Part shown: positions 1 to 6,904 of the stretch, in pieces
Position numbering within the stretch: the stretch's first letter is position 1
Layout of the letters: the number at the start of each line of letters is the position of its first letter
The notes under the pieces: model-generated
Told to the model about the DNA's origin: nothing
The model's input: only the letters and a program-made list of their open reading frames with translations
Databases searched by the model: none
Made by a program: the position numbers and the translations under genes
Assembly: GCA_950069165.1 (NCBI GenBank)
Contig: CATMIT010000065.1
Coordinates: forward strand, 1 to 8,265
Direction of reading: 5' to 3'
DNA from: an uncultured Flavobacteriales bacterium
GTDB lineage: Bacteria > Bacteroidota > Bacteroidia > Flavobacteriales > BACL11
DNA length: 8,265 nucleotides

Positions 1-1336
1 CTTTTTGTAAAGCCTTTTCTAATTGCTCATAAGTCATATCTGCTGTTATCGATATCTCATTGTCTGCAATCATGTTTAAAATGGCTTTGTCTTGCGCACG
101 ACCTTTGGTCATAGCTTCGTGATAGCCAATATTTTCATTGAATGTGACCATCGAATATTTTGAAAAATAGTGCTCTGGGAAATGTTTTTCTAATTGCATT
201 TCTAGCAGGCGCTTTGTTTTGAACATTGGGTTAGCAACGTGATCACGCATTTCGTAATAGTTCTCTTCGGCTAACTCGCCAATAGCATCTGCATCTGCTT
301 TTCTAACCGATTGATAGGTTTTAAAAATGGTTTCCCAATCGTCTTCATGTTTATCGATAATGCTATCTAAAACAGCTACATCTTCAAAAGAGGCATTCAT
401 TCCTTGTCCATAAAAAGGAACGGTAGCGTGTGCTGCATCACCAATAAGTAAAGTTGTGTCATTTACATTCCAAGGAAAAGTTTTTACAATACCCAAAGTA
501 GAAGTAGGATTGTTTACCCATTGCTCGTATAAATTAAGAATTAAATCTGTAAAATCTGGGAATACTCTTGCAAAATAATGTTCCACCTCCTCTTTAGTTT
601 TTAGTCCTTCAAATGAATTTTCTCCTTTTTTGGGAGCAAACAAAGTGCAGGTAAAACTGCCATCCAAATTGGCAAGTGCAATAAGCATAAATTCACCTCT
701 TGGCCAAATGTGTAATGCGTTTTTATCTAACAAATGGGTTCCGTTTTCCCCTGCAGGAATCAATAATTCTTTATAATCATGATCTATCTCATTATACGAA
801 TATTCTTGCTTATTTTTTGCAACCATTTGATTCCTCACTTCTGAAAAGGTACCATCTGCCCCAATTACCAAATCTGCTGAAACGGTTTGTTTATTAGTTG
901 TATTTGTTTCCTGAAAAGTTGCTATAGCGTTTTCCAAATCTACATCAATACACTTTTGATTAAATTCTAAAACAGCACCTTCTTTTTCCGCCATTTCCAT
1001 CAACAAAAAATTCAGTTGAGCTCTGGAAACAGAATAAATTGCCTGATTTTCATTCCCATATGCTTGCTCAGAAAGAGCTCCTTTTTCATCATGCATAATT
1101 CGCTTATACATTGGTATAGCAATTTTCATCACTTGCTTATCAATCCCTACCTTTTTTAAGGCAGTCCATCCTCTTTCTGATAGTGCCAAATTGATAGATT
1201 TTCCTGCAGCAATAATCTCTGAACGCAAATCTTTTCTTCTTTCGTAAATCGTTACTTTATGTCCTCTTTTACTCATATACACAGCACATAAAGAGCCCAC
1301 TAATCCTGCCCCAACAATGGTAATATCTTTCTTCAT
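1..1336 (-). CDS. kmo: Kynurenine 3-monooxygenase (partial, C-terminus beyond left edge)
   Basis: FAD- and NADPH-dependent hydroxylase that converts L-kynurenine to 3-hydroxykynurenine using O2. The frame is open from the ATG at 1336 to the left edge, giving 445 codons. Related enzymes are about 450-470 residues, so only a short C-terminal piece should be missing. Visible family marks are the FAD dinucleotide fold GAGLVG (residues 9-14), the KMO signature SINLALSERG (about 47-56), the DG motif IGADG (158-162), and the GD motif with the substrate-side signature IGDAAH...FYGQGMNASFED (298-319). The ATG overlaps the kynureninase stop as TAATG, so translation is probably coupled and this start is firm. 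It is the last gene of the operon visible here. Identity is very well supported; only the end is unseen. Confidence 0.96.
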   Translation of the reverse strand, partial: MKKDITIVGAGLVGSLCAVYMSKRGHKVTIYERRKDLRSEIIAAGKSINLALSERGWTALKKVGIDKQVMKIAIPMYKRIMHDEKGALSEQAYGNENQAIYSVSRAQLNFLLMEMAEKEGAVLEFNQKCIDVDLENAIATFQETNTTNKQTVSADLVIGADGTFSEVRNQMVAKNKQEYSYNEIDHDYKELLIPAGENGTHLLDKNALHIWPRGEFMLIALANLDGSFTCTLFAPKKGENSFEGLKTKEEVEHYFARVFPDFTDLILNLYEQWVNNPTSTLGIVKTFPWNVNDTTLLIGDAAHATVPFYGQGMNASFEDVAVLDSIIDKHEDDWETIFKTYQSVRKADADAIGELAEENYYEMRDHVANPMFKTKRLLEMQLEKHFPEHYFSKYSMVTFNENIGYHEAMTKGRAQDKAILNMIADNEISITADMTYEQLEKALQK

Positions 1337-2586
1337 TAGAGCACGGTCTTTAATATATTGTAAAAATTAAATACATCCGAAAAACTATTATAAAGCGGAA
1401 CGGGAGCTACTCTAATTACATCCGGATCTCTCCAGTCAGCAATTACCCCTTTTTCCGTTATTTTATCAAACAACTCTTTGTTTCCATTTTTTACTCTGAT
1501 AGAAATTTGACAGCCTCTTTCTTTTGGGGTAATAATTTCTATTCTGTCTGTTTCAATGCTATCTAAAAGGAATAGTAAATAATCCGTTAGTTGTTTTGAT
1601 TTTCTGACTAATTTATCCATTCCTACCTCATCAAAAACAGAAAGGGAAGCACGGATTGCTGCTAAGGATAAAATTGAAGGGTTGCTCAATTGCCATCCTT
1701 CTGCCGATTTTATCGGACTGAATTCATCTGGCATTTCAAAACGATCTTCTTTATTGTGCCCCCACCAACCTGCAAATCTTGGTAAATTGGAATGATGGTG
1801 TTTCTCATGCACAAAGGCTGCCGCTACCGAACCAGGACCTGAATTTAAGTATTTGTAGGAACACCAAACTGCAAAATCAACTTCCCAATTATGCAGGTCT
1901 AATTTTACATTTCCGGCTGCATGTGCCAAATCGAAACCTACAACAATTCCTTTATCTTGTCCTAATTTTGTGATGGTTTCAAAGTCAAAAACCTGACCCG
2001 TATAATAGTTCACTCCTCCCAAGATAATAAGTGCAATTTCATCTCCTTCTCTTTCAATTATTGCTTCAATATCTTCTGTGCGTATTGCTGATTCTCCACC
2101 TCTGGGAGTAAGTTTTATTAAAGAATCTTCAACTGAATATCCATGGTATTTTATTTGGGATTCTACAGCATAAATATCAGATGGAAAGGCATCTGCTTCA
2201 ATAATAATTTTATGCCTTTTTTCAGTTGGTTGGTAAAAAGAAACCATCATCAAATGTAGGTTTACCGTAAGGGTATTCATTGCAATAACTTCCGATTGTT
2301 TTGCCCCAACAATTTTGGAGTAACTTTCAGTCAAAAATTCGTGATAAGGCATCCAAGGGTTTTTGGCGTGAAAGTGTCCTTCTACACCAAATGTTGCCCA
2401 ATCTGCTAATTCCTGATTTATGAATACTGCTGTTCTTTTTGCTTGTAATCCCAATGAGTTTCCACAAAGATAAATATGTTCTTCTCCATTTTTCTGTAAT
2501 GGAATGTGAAACTCATTTCGGTAATGTTGCAATTCATCATTTGCATCTAATTCTAAAGCAAATTCTAAAGTATTTTTATAATTCAT
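1336..2586 (-). CDS. kynU: Kynureninase
   Basis: PLP-dependent, cytosolic, fold-type I hydrolase that cleaves 3-hydroxykynurenine (and kynurenine) to 3-hydroxyanthranilate (or anthranilate) plus alanine. At 416 residues it is full length for the family. The sequence shows the N-terminal substrate loop CGNSLGLQ (41-48), GVEGHFHAKNPWMPYHE (67-83), the cofactor-contacting DLAHAAGN (219-226), and the Schiff-base lysine K245 within SYKYLNSGPG. The WWGH motif (274-277) and SNPS (301-304) are also typical. The start at 2586 lies inside the end of the formamidase gene (11-base overlap), and the stop TAA fuses with the kmo ATG. The ATG follows an A-rich stretch rather than a Shine-Dalgarno sequence. 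All expected active-site elements are intact, so function is confident; preference for 3-hydroxykynurenine is inferred from the neighbours kmo and the dioxygenase. Confidence 0.97.
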   Translation of the reverse strand: MNYKNTLEFALELDANDELQHYRNEFHIPLQKNGEEHIYLCGNSLGLQAKRTAVFINQELADWATFGVEGHFHAKNPWMPYHEFLTESYSKIVGAKQSEVIAMNTLTVNLHLMMVSFYQPTEKRHKIIIEADAFPSDIYAVESQIKYHGYSVEDSLIKLTPRGGESAIRTEDIEAIIEREGDEIALIILGGVNYYTGQVFDFETITKLGQDKGIVVGFDLAHAAGNVKLDLHNWEVDFAVWCSYKYLNSGPGSVAAAFVHEKHHHSNLPRFAGWWGHNKEDRFEMPDEFSPIKSAEGWQLSNPSILSLAAIRASLSVFDEVGMDKLVRKSKQLTDYLLFLLDSIETDRIEIITPKERGCQISIRVKNGNKELFDKITEKGVIADWRDPDVIRVAPVPLYNSFSDVFNFYNILKTVL

Positions 2587-3376
2587 TTATTTTGTAAATT
2601 ATAGGTCTGCTTGGTGCTGCATCCGATACAAATGCGGGGATTTGCAGATTTAATAAATAGCGTCCATCTTTAATATTTTCAGAAGCAAAAATCATTTCTG
2701 TGATGGTTTTGTTTTTGGTATTCAGATTGAACTGTTTGCCTTTTGTTTCCCAAAAAATATTATGAGCCGAAAGATGGCCATCATCTAATAATCTGTCCAC
2801 AGAAGGAGTATCCACTAACAAATGTTGTATTCCCAAACTTACAATGTATTCCATGGCGTCTATACTGAAAAATGCAGGAATATCTTTCATATAATCTCTA
2901 CTTTTTTTACTCTCAGAATTGGGTATCGTTCTTATAATTAAAGCATTCAAAAAATTTGGATTTATATCTTTTAATTTATTTTCCAACTCTTGTTTTGTAA
3001 TCACTAAATCTTCTGTATTTAATTCAGGATAATAGTTTTCAGTTGTAGATTTAGGGCTGATTGAAATTAAGGTAGCTGGAATCATTTCCTCATTTAAAGA
3101 GGATAAAATATCAATTCTTTCATCCGTAATATGACCGATACATTCTGTATGCGTTCCGTTACAATGTGGAGTAAAACTATAGGTTTCGAAATTACACGGA
3201 CCTCCTTTCCGGGTATCTCCAATAAAATTCCCATCTTGAAATGGTTTCGAACTTGCTCTGCCTACTCCATAAGTATTAGGCTGAACTCCATTAAAATTTA
3301 GTGGAATTGAAATATCAATTCCTTTTGAGAAATCAACATTATATTTTTTATTTCCAATTTCAACTTCTGCTTTCAT
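2576..3376 (-). CDS. Cyclase-family protein, probable kynurenine formamidase (KynB-like)
   Basis: Member of the metal-dependent cyclase/KynB fold, likely hydrolysing N-formylkynurenine to kynurenine and formate. I chose the start at 3376 (266 residues) because its ATG fuses with the upstream stop as TAATG; an ATG at 3409 would add 11 residues lying inside the decarboxylase gene. Metal-site elements are visible: PHCNGTHTECIGH (70-82) matches the KynB pattern HxGTHxDxPxH, but with one extra residue before GTH, Glu for Asp (E78) and no proline. Further on are DTPSVD (189-194), the later histidine in SAH (H205), and E227 in TITEM matching the KynB C-terminal Glu. At 266 residues it is longer than Pseudomonas KynB (about 210). 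Placement between ACMS decarboxylase and kynureninase supports formamidase activity, but the family also holds other hydrolases, so substrate is inferred. Confidence 0.85.
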   Translation of the reverse strand: MKAEVEIGNKKYNVDFSKGIDISIPLNFNGVQPNTYGVGRASSKPFQDGNFIGDTRKGGPCNFETYSFTPHCNGTHTECIGHITDERIDILSSLNEEMIPATLISISPKSTTENYYPELNTEDLVITKQELENKLKDINPNFLNALIIRTIPNSESKKSRDYMKDIPAFFSIDAMEYIVSLGIQHLLVDTPSVDRLLDDGHLSAHNIFWETKGKQFNLNTKNKTITEMIFASENIKDGRYLLNLQIPAFVSDAAPSRPIIYKINEL

Positions 3377-4392
3377 TATATGAAATCTTCTTTTTTCATA
3401 TTTAGCCAACTCAGAGCATTTGTAGAGAGTAATTTCTCTTTGACATTTATTGGAAAAGGCATACCATGTATCAATTTTCCCGGTTCTAATTCTCCAAGGG
3501 GAAAAGGATAATCTGTTCCGAGTGCCACTTTGTCTTCCCCAATAAGTTCCACAATATATTCTAACATTTTATCATCATGAACCAAAGAATCCAACCAAAA
3601 TTCTCCCAAATAATCTTTCGGATTTACATTATTATCTACCGCTACCAAATCAGGTCGAACATTAAATCCATGTTCAATTCTACCAATTGTTGCAGGGAAA
3701 GAACCTCCTCCATGAGCAAATGCTACTCTGAGTTTTGGTAGTTTTTCGAACACCCCACTAAAAATCATAGAACAAATGGCAAGGGAAGTTTCCATGGGCA
3801 TACCCACCAGCCAAGAAAGCCAATATTTATCCATTTTCTCTTTGGCCATCCACCACCAAGGATGAACAAAAAGTGACATATCCAACTCTTCACAAGCTTC
3901 ATAAATAGGGAAAAAGGCAGGCTCGTCCAAGTTTAAATCATTGATGTGTGAACCAATTTGAACACCTTTCATCCCAATGGATTTGCACCTTTCTAATTCC
4001 TTAATTGCAAGTTTAGTGTCTTGCATGGGGATGTTTCCAAGACCAACGAATCTATTTGGAGATTTGTCAACCACTTTTATTAAATCGTCATTTATAAATT
4101 TTGAAATTTCCAAACCATCTTTTGGGCTGGTCCAATAAGAAAACATTACCGGAACGGTTGACAAAACCTGAACATCTACATTTTGATGGTCACACTCTTT
4201 TATTCTTTGATCTCCATCCCAACAATTAGATTCCACTTCTCTGAAAAACTGATCGTTCATCATCATTTTTGCACAACACGGTTTGTGGTGCTCCAATTGA
4301 ACAAACTCCCCATAACCAAATTTTTTGTTAAAATTCGGAATATTTTTAGGCAAAATATGTGTATGAATATCTATGGTAAAGAGTTTCTCCAT
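3376..4392 (-). CDS. 2-amino-3-carboxymuconate-6-semialdehyde decarboxylase (ACMSD)
   Basis: Zinc amidohydrolase-superfamily enzyme that decarboxylates ACMS to 2-aminomuconic 6-semialdehyde, diverting it from spontaneous cyclisation to quinolinate. Taking the ATG at 4392 gives 338 residues, the usual family length, and places it one base after the dioxygenase stop; an ATG at 4440 would add 16 residues inside that gene and is unlikely. Known ACMSD residues fall at the expected places: zinc ligands H10 and H12 (DIHTH), H177 (VHPW) and D294 (LGTDY); R51 in FFRE; W191; H227 in AHGGG; R238 and R246 near the dimer interface and substrate. Numbering almost matches the Pseudomonas fluorescens enzyme. 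The stop overlaps the formamidase start. The gene corresponds to nbaD of 2-nitrobenzoate-degrading pseudomonads. Very confident call. Confidence 0.95.
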   Translation of the reverse strand: MEKLFTIDIHTHILPKNIPNFNKKFGYGEFVQLEHHKPCCAKMMMNDQFFREVESNCWDGDQRIKECDHQNVDVQVLSTVPVMFSYWTSPKDGLEISKFINDDLIKVVDKSPNRFVGLGNIPMQDTKLAIKELERCKSIGMKGVQIGSHINDLNLDEPAFFPIYEACEELDMSLFVHPWWWMAKEKMDKYWLSWLVGMPMETSLAICSMIFSGVFEKLPKLRVAFAHGGGSFPATIGRIEHGFNVRPDLVAVDNNVNPKDYLGEFWLDSLVHDDKMLEYIVELIGEDKVALGTDYPFPLGELEPGKLIHGMPFPINVKEKLLSTNALSWLNMKKEDFI

Positions 4393-4393
4393 C

Positions 4394-4921
4394 TTAAATA
4401 AATCTCTCGTCCACCTCCATTTTTGTCCCACAATTATCACAAGTTCTTAACTCATCCGAACCATAAAATTCTTTAAATCTGGGCTGAAAATCTTTTTCTA
4501 CATTATTTAATTTAAAAGTAACACTATGTAGTAAATGATTGCAATTTTCGCAATACCATTGCAAGCCATCCATTTCCCCCTCTTTTCGTTTTACTTCAAT
4601 TACCAAACCAATTGAGCCGTCCGATCGCCTTGGAGAGTGTGGAACTTTTGGAGGCAATAGAAAAATTTCCCCTTCTTTAATAGGGATTTCAACTGCTTTT
4701 CCGTCTTCCTGAATCCCCACTACAATATCTCCTTTTATTTGGTAATAAAATTCTTCTGTTTCGTTATAATGATAATCTTTTCTAATGTTAGGGCCACCTA
4801 CCACCATGATTATAAAATCCTCCGATTCGGGATAAATACACTTATTTCCCACAGGTGGTTTTAGTAAATCTCTGTTTTCATCTATCCATTTCTGGAAATT
4901 AAAAGGTCTTGTTACGCTCAT
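4394..4921 (-). CDS. nbaC: 3-hydroxyanthranilate 3,4-dioxygenase
   Basis: Fe(II) cupin dioxygenase that opens the ring of 3-hydroxyanthranilate with O2 to give ACMS. It is 175 residues, typical of the bacterial form. Iron ligands H51, E57 and H95 are present in DYHYNETEEFYYQ and KVPHSP, with substrate-contacting R47 (GGPNIR), R99 and E110. The C-terminal tail carries a rubredoxin-like second metal site made of CENC (C124, C127) and CDNC (C161, C164), as in the Cupriavidus metallidurans enzyme. The start at 4921 lies 10 bases after the deaminase stop and follows an A-rich leader. Its product is unstable, and the next gene downstream, one base away, encodes the decarboxylase that uses it, which fits tight co-expression. 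Confidence 0.97.
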   Translation of the reverse strand: MSVTRPFNFQKWIDENRDLLKPPVGNKCIYPESEDFIIMVVGGPNIRKDYHYNETEEFYYQIKGDIVVGIQEDGKAVEIPIKEGEIFLLPPKVPHSPRRSDGSIGLVIEVKRKEGEMDGLQWYCENCNHLLHSVTFKLNNVEKDFQPRFKEFYGSDELRTCDNCGTKMEVDERFI

Positions 4922-4931
4922 AATTTTAGTT

Positions 4932-5348
4932 TTAAATGGTTGCTATTATTTTTAGTTCTATTGCTATTGGAGTTGGTAAACTCTTTATTTCAATTGTTGT
5001 TCTGCAAGGCTGATTCTCCTTAAAATAATCTGCATAAATTTTGTTATACGTTTTAAAATCATCCTTCATATTAGTCAGGAAAACTTGAACATCTACTATC
5101 TTTTCCCAAGAGGAACCTGCATCTTCCAAAATGTATTTTATATTATTAAAAACAGCATGACATTGCTCTTCAATATTGTAACTTTCAATCTCTCCATTTG
5201 TATTTAAAGTTACTCCAGGAATATCAGTTTGTCCTGCTTTTCTGGGTCCAACTCCTGAAAGGAATAATAAATTCCCAAGCCTGCGAGCGTGAGGATACAA
5301 ACCTACCGCCTTTGGCGCTCTATCTGAATTAAATTGTTCTGTGTTCAT
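4932..5348 (-). CDS. RidA-family 2-aminomuconate deaminase
   Basis: RidA/YjgF-fold protein of 138 residues, expected to be a cytosolic trimer. The subgroup resembles 2-aminomuconate deaminases (AmnD, NbaF), which release ammonia from 2-aminomuconate to give 4-oxalocrotonate. The N-terminal stretch SDRAPKAVGLYPHARR and LFLSGVGPRKAG (about 8-40) is characteristic of that subgroup. The conserved substrate-carboxylate arginine is R116 in PCRTTIE, with E120 and E131 (IELKIIA) as the usual acidic partners. The gene begins 3 bases after the dehydrogenase stop and ends 10 bases before the dioxygenase. RidA proteins can also act as general enamine/imine deaminases, so the specific assignment leans on its position directly after the enzyme that makes 2-aminomuconate. 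Confidence 0.9.
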   Translation of the reverse strand: MNTEQFNSDRAPKAVGLYPHARRLGNLLFLSGVGPRKAGQTDIPGVTLNTNGEIESYNIEEQCHAVFNNIKYILEDAGSSWEKIVDVQVFLTNMKDDFKTYNKIYADYFKENQPCRTTIEIKSLPTPIAIELKIIATI

Positions 5349-5351
5349 CTT

Positions 5352-6794
5352 TTATATTTTAACACATACATTTTTAGGTTCGGTAAAAAACTCTAAGGAT
5401 TTAAATCCACCTTCACGCCCAACTCCTGATTGTTTCATTCCTCCAAAAGGAATTCTTAAATCCCTAAGTAGCCAAGTATTTATCCACACAATCCCAGAAT
5501 CAATATTTGCAGCCACTCTGTGGGCTTTACTTATGTTTTCGGTAAAGATAGATGCCGATAGTCCGTACTTTGTAGAATTGGCCATTTCAATAACTTCTTC
5601 TTCTGTTTTGAAAGGAATTAAAGAAACTACTGGTCCAAATATTTCTTCTTGATTAATATCACAATCAGAAGGTAGCCCCTCAATAATAGTTGGTTGAATA
5701 TAGTATCCGTCTTTCAAATCTCCCTCTAGTATTTCTCTTTCTCCACCAATTAATATTTTTCCACCTAGGTTTTTTGCCTGTTCAATTTTGGATAGGATTT
5801 TTTCCATATGATCTTTAGAAACTACCGCTCCCAAATTAGAAGATGCGTCTTTGGGATCACCTACTTTTAATTTGGAGGTTTTGGTAACTAAAGCTTCTCT
5901 AAATTTATCATAAATTTCTTCTTGCACAAAAAGGCGAGAACCACACAAGCAAATTTGACCTTGATTGGTAAATGCTGCACGAGTAGCTGTACTTACTGCT
6001 TTTTCAAAATTGGCATCTGCAAAAACAATATTTGGATTTTTCCCTCCCATTTCCAATGATAGTTTTTTGAACATGGGAGCCGTAACAGTTGCGATATGTT
6101 TTCCGGTAAGCGTACCTCCAGTAAAAGAAACAATAGGCACATCAGGATGAGTTGTTAAAGGATCTCCCGTTTTATTTCCCAATCCGTGAACGATATTCAA
6201 TACTCCTTTCGGTAATCCTGCCTCAATACAAATCTTACTAAATAAATAAGCCGTCATTGGTGTAACTTCAGAAGGTTTTGCAACTACTGTATTTCCAGCA
6301 GCAAGTGCTGGTGCAATTTTCCAAGTAAGCAAATAAAGAGGTAAATTCCAAGGAGAAATACAAGCTGCTACACCTAGTGGTTGACGCAAAGTATAGTTGA
6401 TGGCCATACCATCCATTTCGTGCATCTGTGAACTATCATGAAGAATCGCCCCCGCAAAAAATCGGATATTGGCAGGTGCTCTTGGAATATCCACATGAGC
6501 AGCTAACGTTTCTGGTTTTCCATTGTCCTTGCTTTCTGCTTTTATCAGTTCCTCTGAATGCTTTTCAATGGTGTCCGCTAGTTTCATCAGGATATCCGAA
6601 CGCTCTTGTTTTGTAGTTTTACCCCATGTTTTGAATGCTTCTTTTGCTGCAGCTACTGCATTATCTATATCCTGTTTTTCAGAATCTGGAATTAAGGAAT
6701 ATACCTGACCATTAGATGGATTGTAGTTGTCAAAATAGTTTCCGTTTGTTGGCTCTACTAATTCCCCATTTATATAATTTAAAATCTTTTCCAT
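5352..6794 (-). CDS. Aldehyde dehydrogenase, probable 2-aminomuconic semialdehyde dehydrogenase
   Basis: NAD(P)+-dependent aldehyde dehydrogenase of 480 residues, full length, most like the ALDH8/2-aminomuconic and hydroxymuconic semialdehyde dehydrogenase group. It is expected to oxidise 2-aminomuconic 6-semialdehyde to 2-aminomuconate. Visible catalytic features are the oxyanion Asn N150 (SPWN), K173 in AKPSE, SFTGG (223-227), general base E248 in LEMGGKNP, nucleophile C282 in GQIC (a second Cys sits at 284), and E384 in EEIFGPV. The loop LLRDLRIPFGG (442-452) carries arginines of the kind that bind the substrate carboxylate in this group. It starts after an A-rich leader (TAAAAATAAAA) and is followed after 3 bases by the deaminase. 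Substrate is inferred from the neighbouring pathway genes. Confidence 0.93.
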   Translation of the reverse strand: MEKILNYINGELVEPTNGNYFDNYNPSNGQVYSLIPDSEKQDIDNAVAAAKEAFKTWGKTTKQERSDILMKLADTIEKHSEELIKAESKDNGKPETLAAHVDIPRAPANIRFFAGAILHDSSQMHEMDGMAINYTLRQPLGVAACISPWNLPLYLLTWKIAPALAAGNTVVAKPSEVTPMTAYLFSKICIEAGLPKGVLNIVHGLGNKTGDPLTTHPDVPIVSFTGGTLTGKHIATVTAPMFKKLSLEMGGKNPNIVFADANFEKAVSTATRAAFTNQGQICLCGSRLFVQEEIYDKFREALVTKTSKLKVGDPKDASSNLGAVVSKDHMEKILSKIEQAKNLGGKILIGGEREILEGDLKDGYYIQPTIIEGLPSDCDINQEEIFGPVVSLIPFKTEEEVIEMANSTKYGLSASIFTENISKAHRVAANIDSGIVWINTWLLRDLRIPFGGMKQSGVGREGGFKSLEFFTEPKNVCVKI

Positions 6795-6904
6795 TTTTAT
6801 TTTTAGATTTTAGAAGTTAGTATTGAGATTTGAGAACCTGCCTGCTTCCCTCCACGGAGGGGAGTTTTTTCTCGTATGTCTACTATCTAACATCTCATGT
6901 CTAT
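6795..6904. other. Intergenic gap, SDR to aldehyde dehydrogenase
   Basis: This 110-base non-coding stretch is the only real gap in the operon. It contains a GC-rich hairpin at 6845-6864 flanked by AT-rich, degenerate runs built from short TTAGA, GAGAT and ACATC-like words (about 6803-6835 and 6879-6908), a low-complexity style often seen between flavobacterial genes. I see no clear -33/-7 Bacteroidota promoter (TTTG...TAnnTTTG) on the minus strand, although an internal promoter for the downstream seven genes would have to lie here. Confidence 0.6.
6832..6873 (+). terminator. Strong hairpin followed by T6, terminator-like on the plus strand
   Basis: CTTCCCTCC (6845-6853) pairs with GGAGGGGAG (6856-6864), giving 8-9 pairs including one G-T pair and a loop of 2-4 bases. 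TTTTTT follows at 6865-6870. An outer GAGAA (6832-6836) can pair with TTCTC (6869-6873). The stem plus T-run reads as a factor-independent terminator in the plus direction, opposite to the operon. In the minus direction the same stem forms in RNA but is followed by AAGCAGGCAGG rather than a U-run, so it should not terminate operon transcripts efficiently and may instead stabilise or process the mRNA. No plus-strand gene is recognised to its left that it would obviously end. Confidence 0.55.

Noticed and set aside
700..897. Plus-strand 65-codon frame inside kmo
   Set aside because: Antisense to well-conserved kmo sequence, with no recognisable protein features.
3377..3409. Upstream ATG at 3409 as the formamidase start
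   Set aside because: The 11 extra residues lie wholly within the ACMSD end; the ATG at 3376 forms a TAATG overlap like that at kynU/kmo.
4393..4440. Upstream ATG at 4440 as the ACMSD start
   Set aside because: It would add 16 unconserved residues inside the dioxygenase gene. The ATG at 4392 gives MEKLFTIDIHTH, with active-site residues at family positions.
5341..5652. Plus-strand 103-codon frame opposite the aldehyde dehydrogenase end
   Set aside because: Shadow of the conserved dehydrogenase C-terminus; composition is the complement of that gene, with no domain signal.
6795..6904. Riboswitch or tryptophan-responsive leader before the dehydrogenase
   Set aside because: There is no leader peptide rich in Trp codons and no known aptamer pattern; only one simple hairpin is present.
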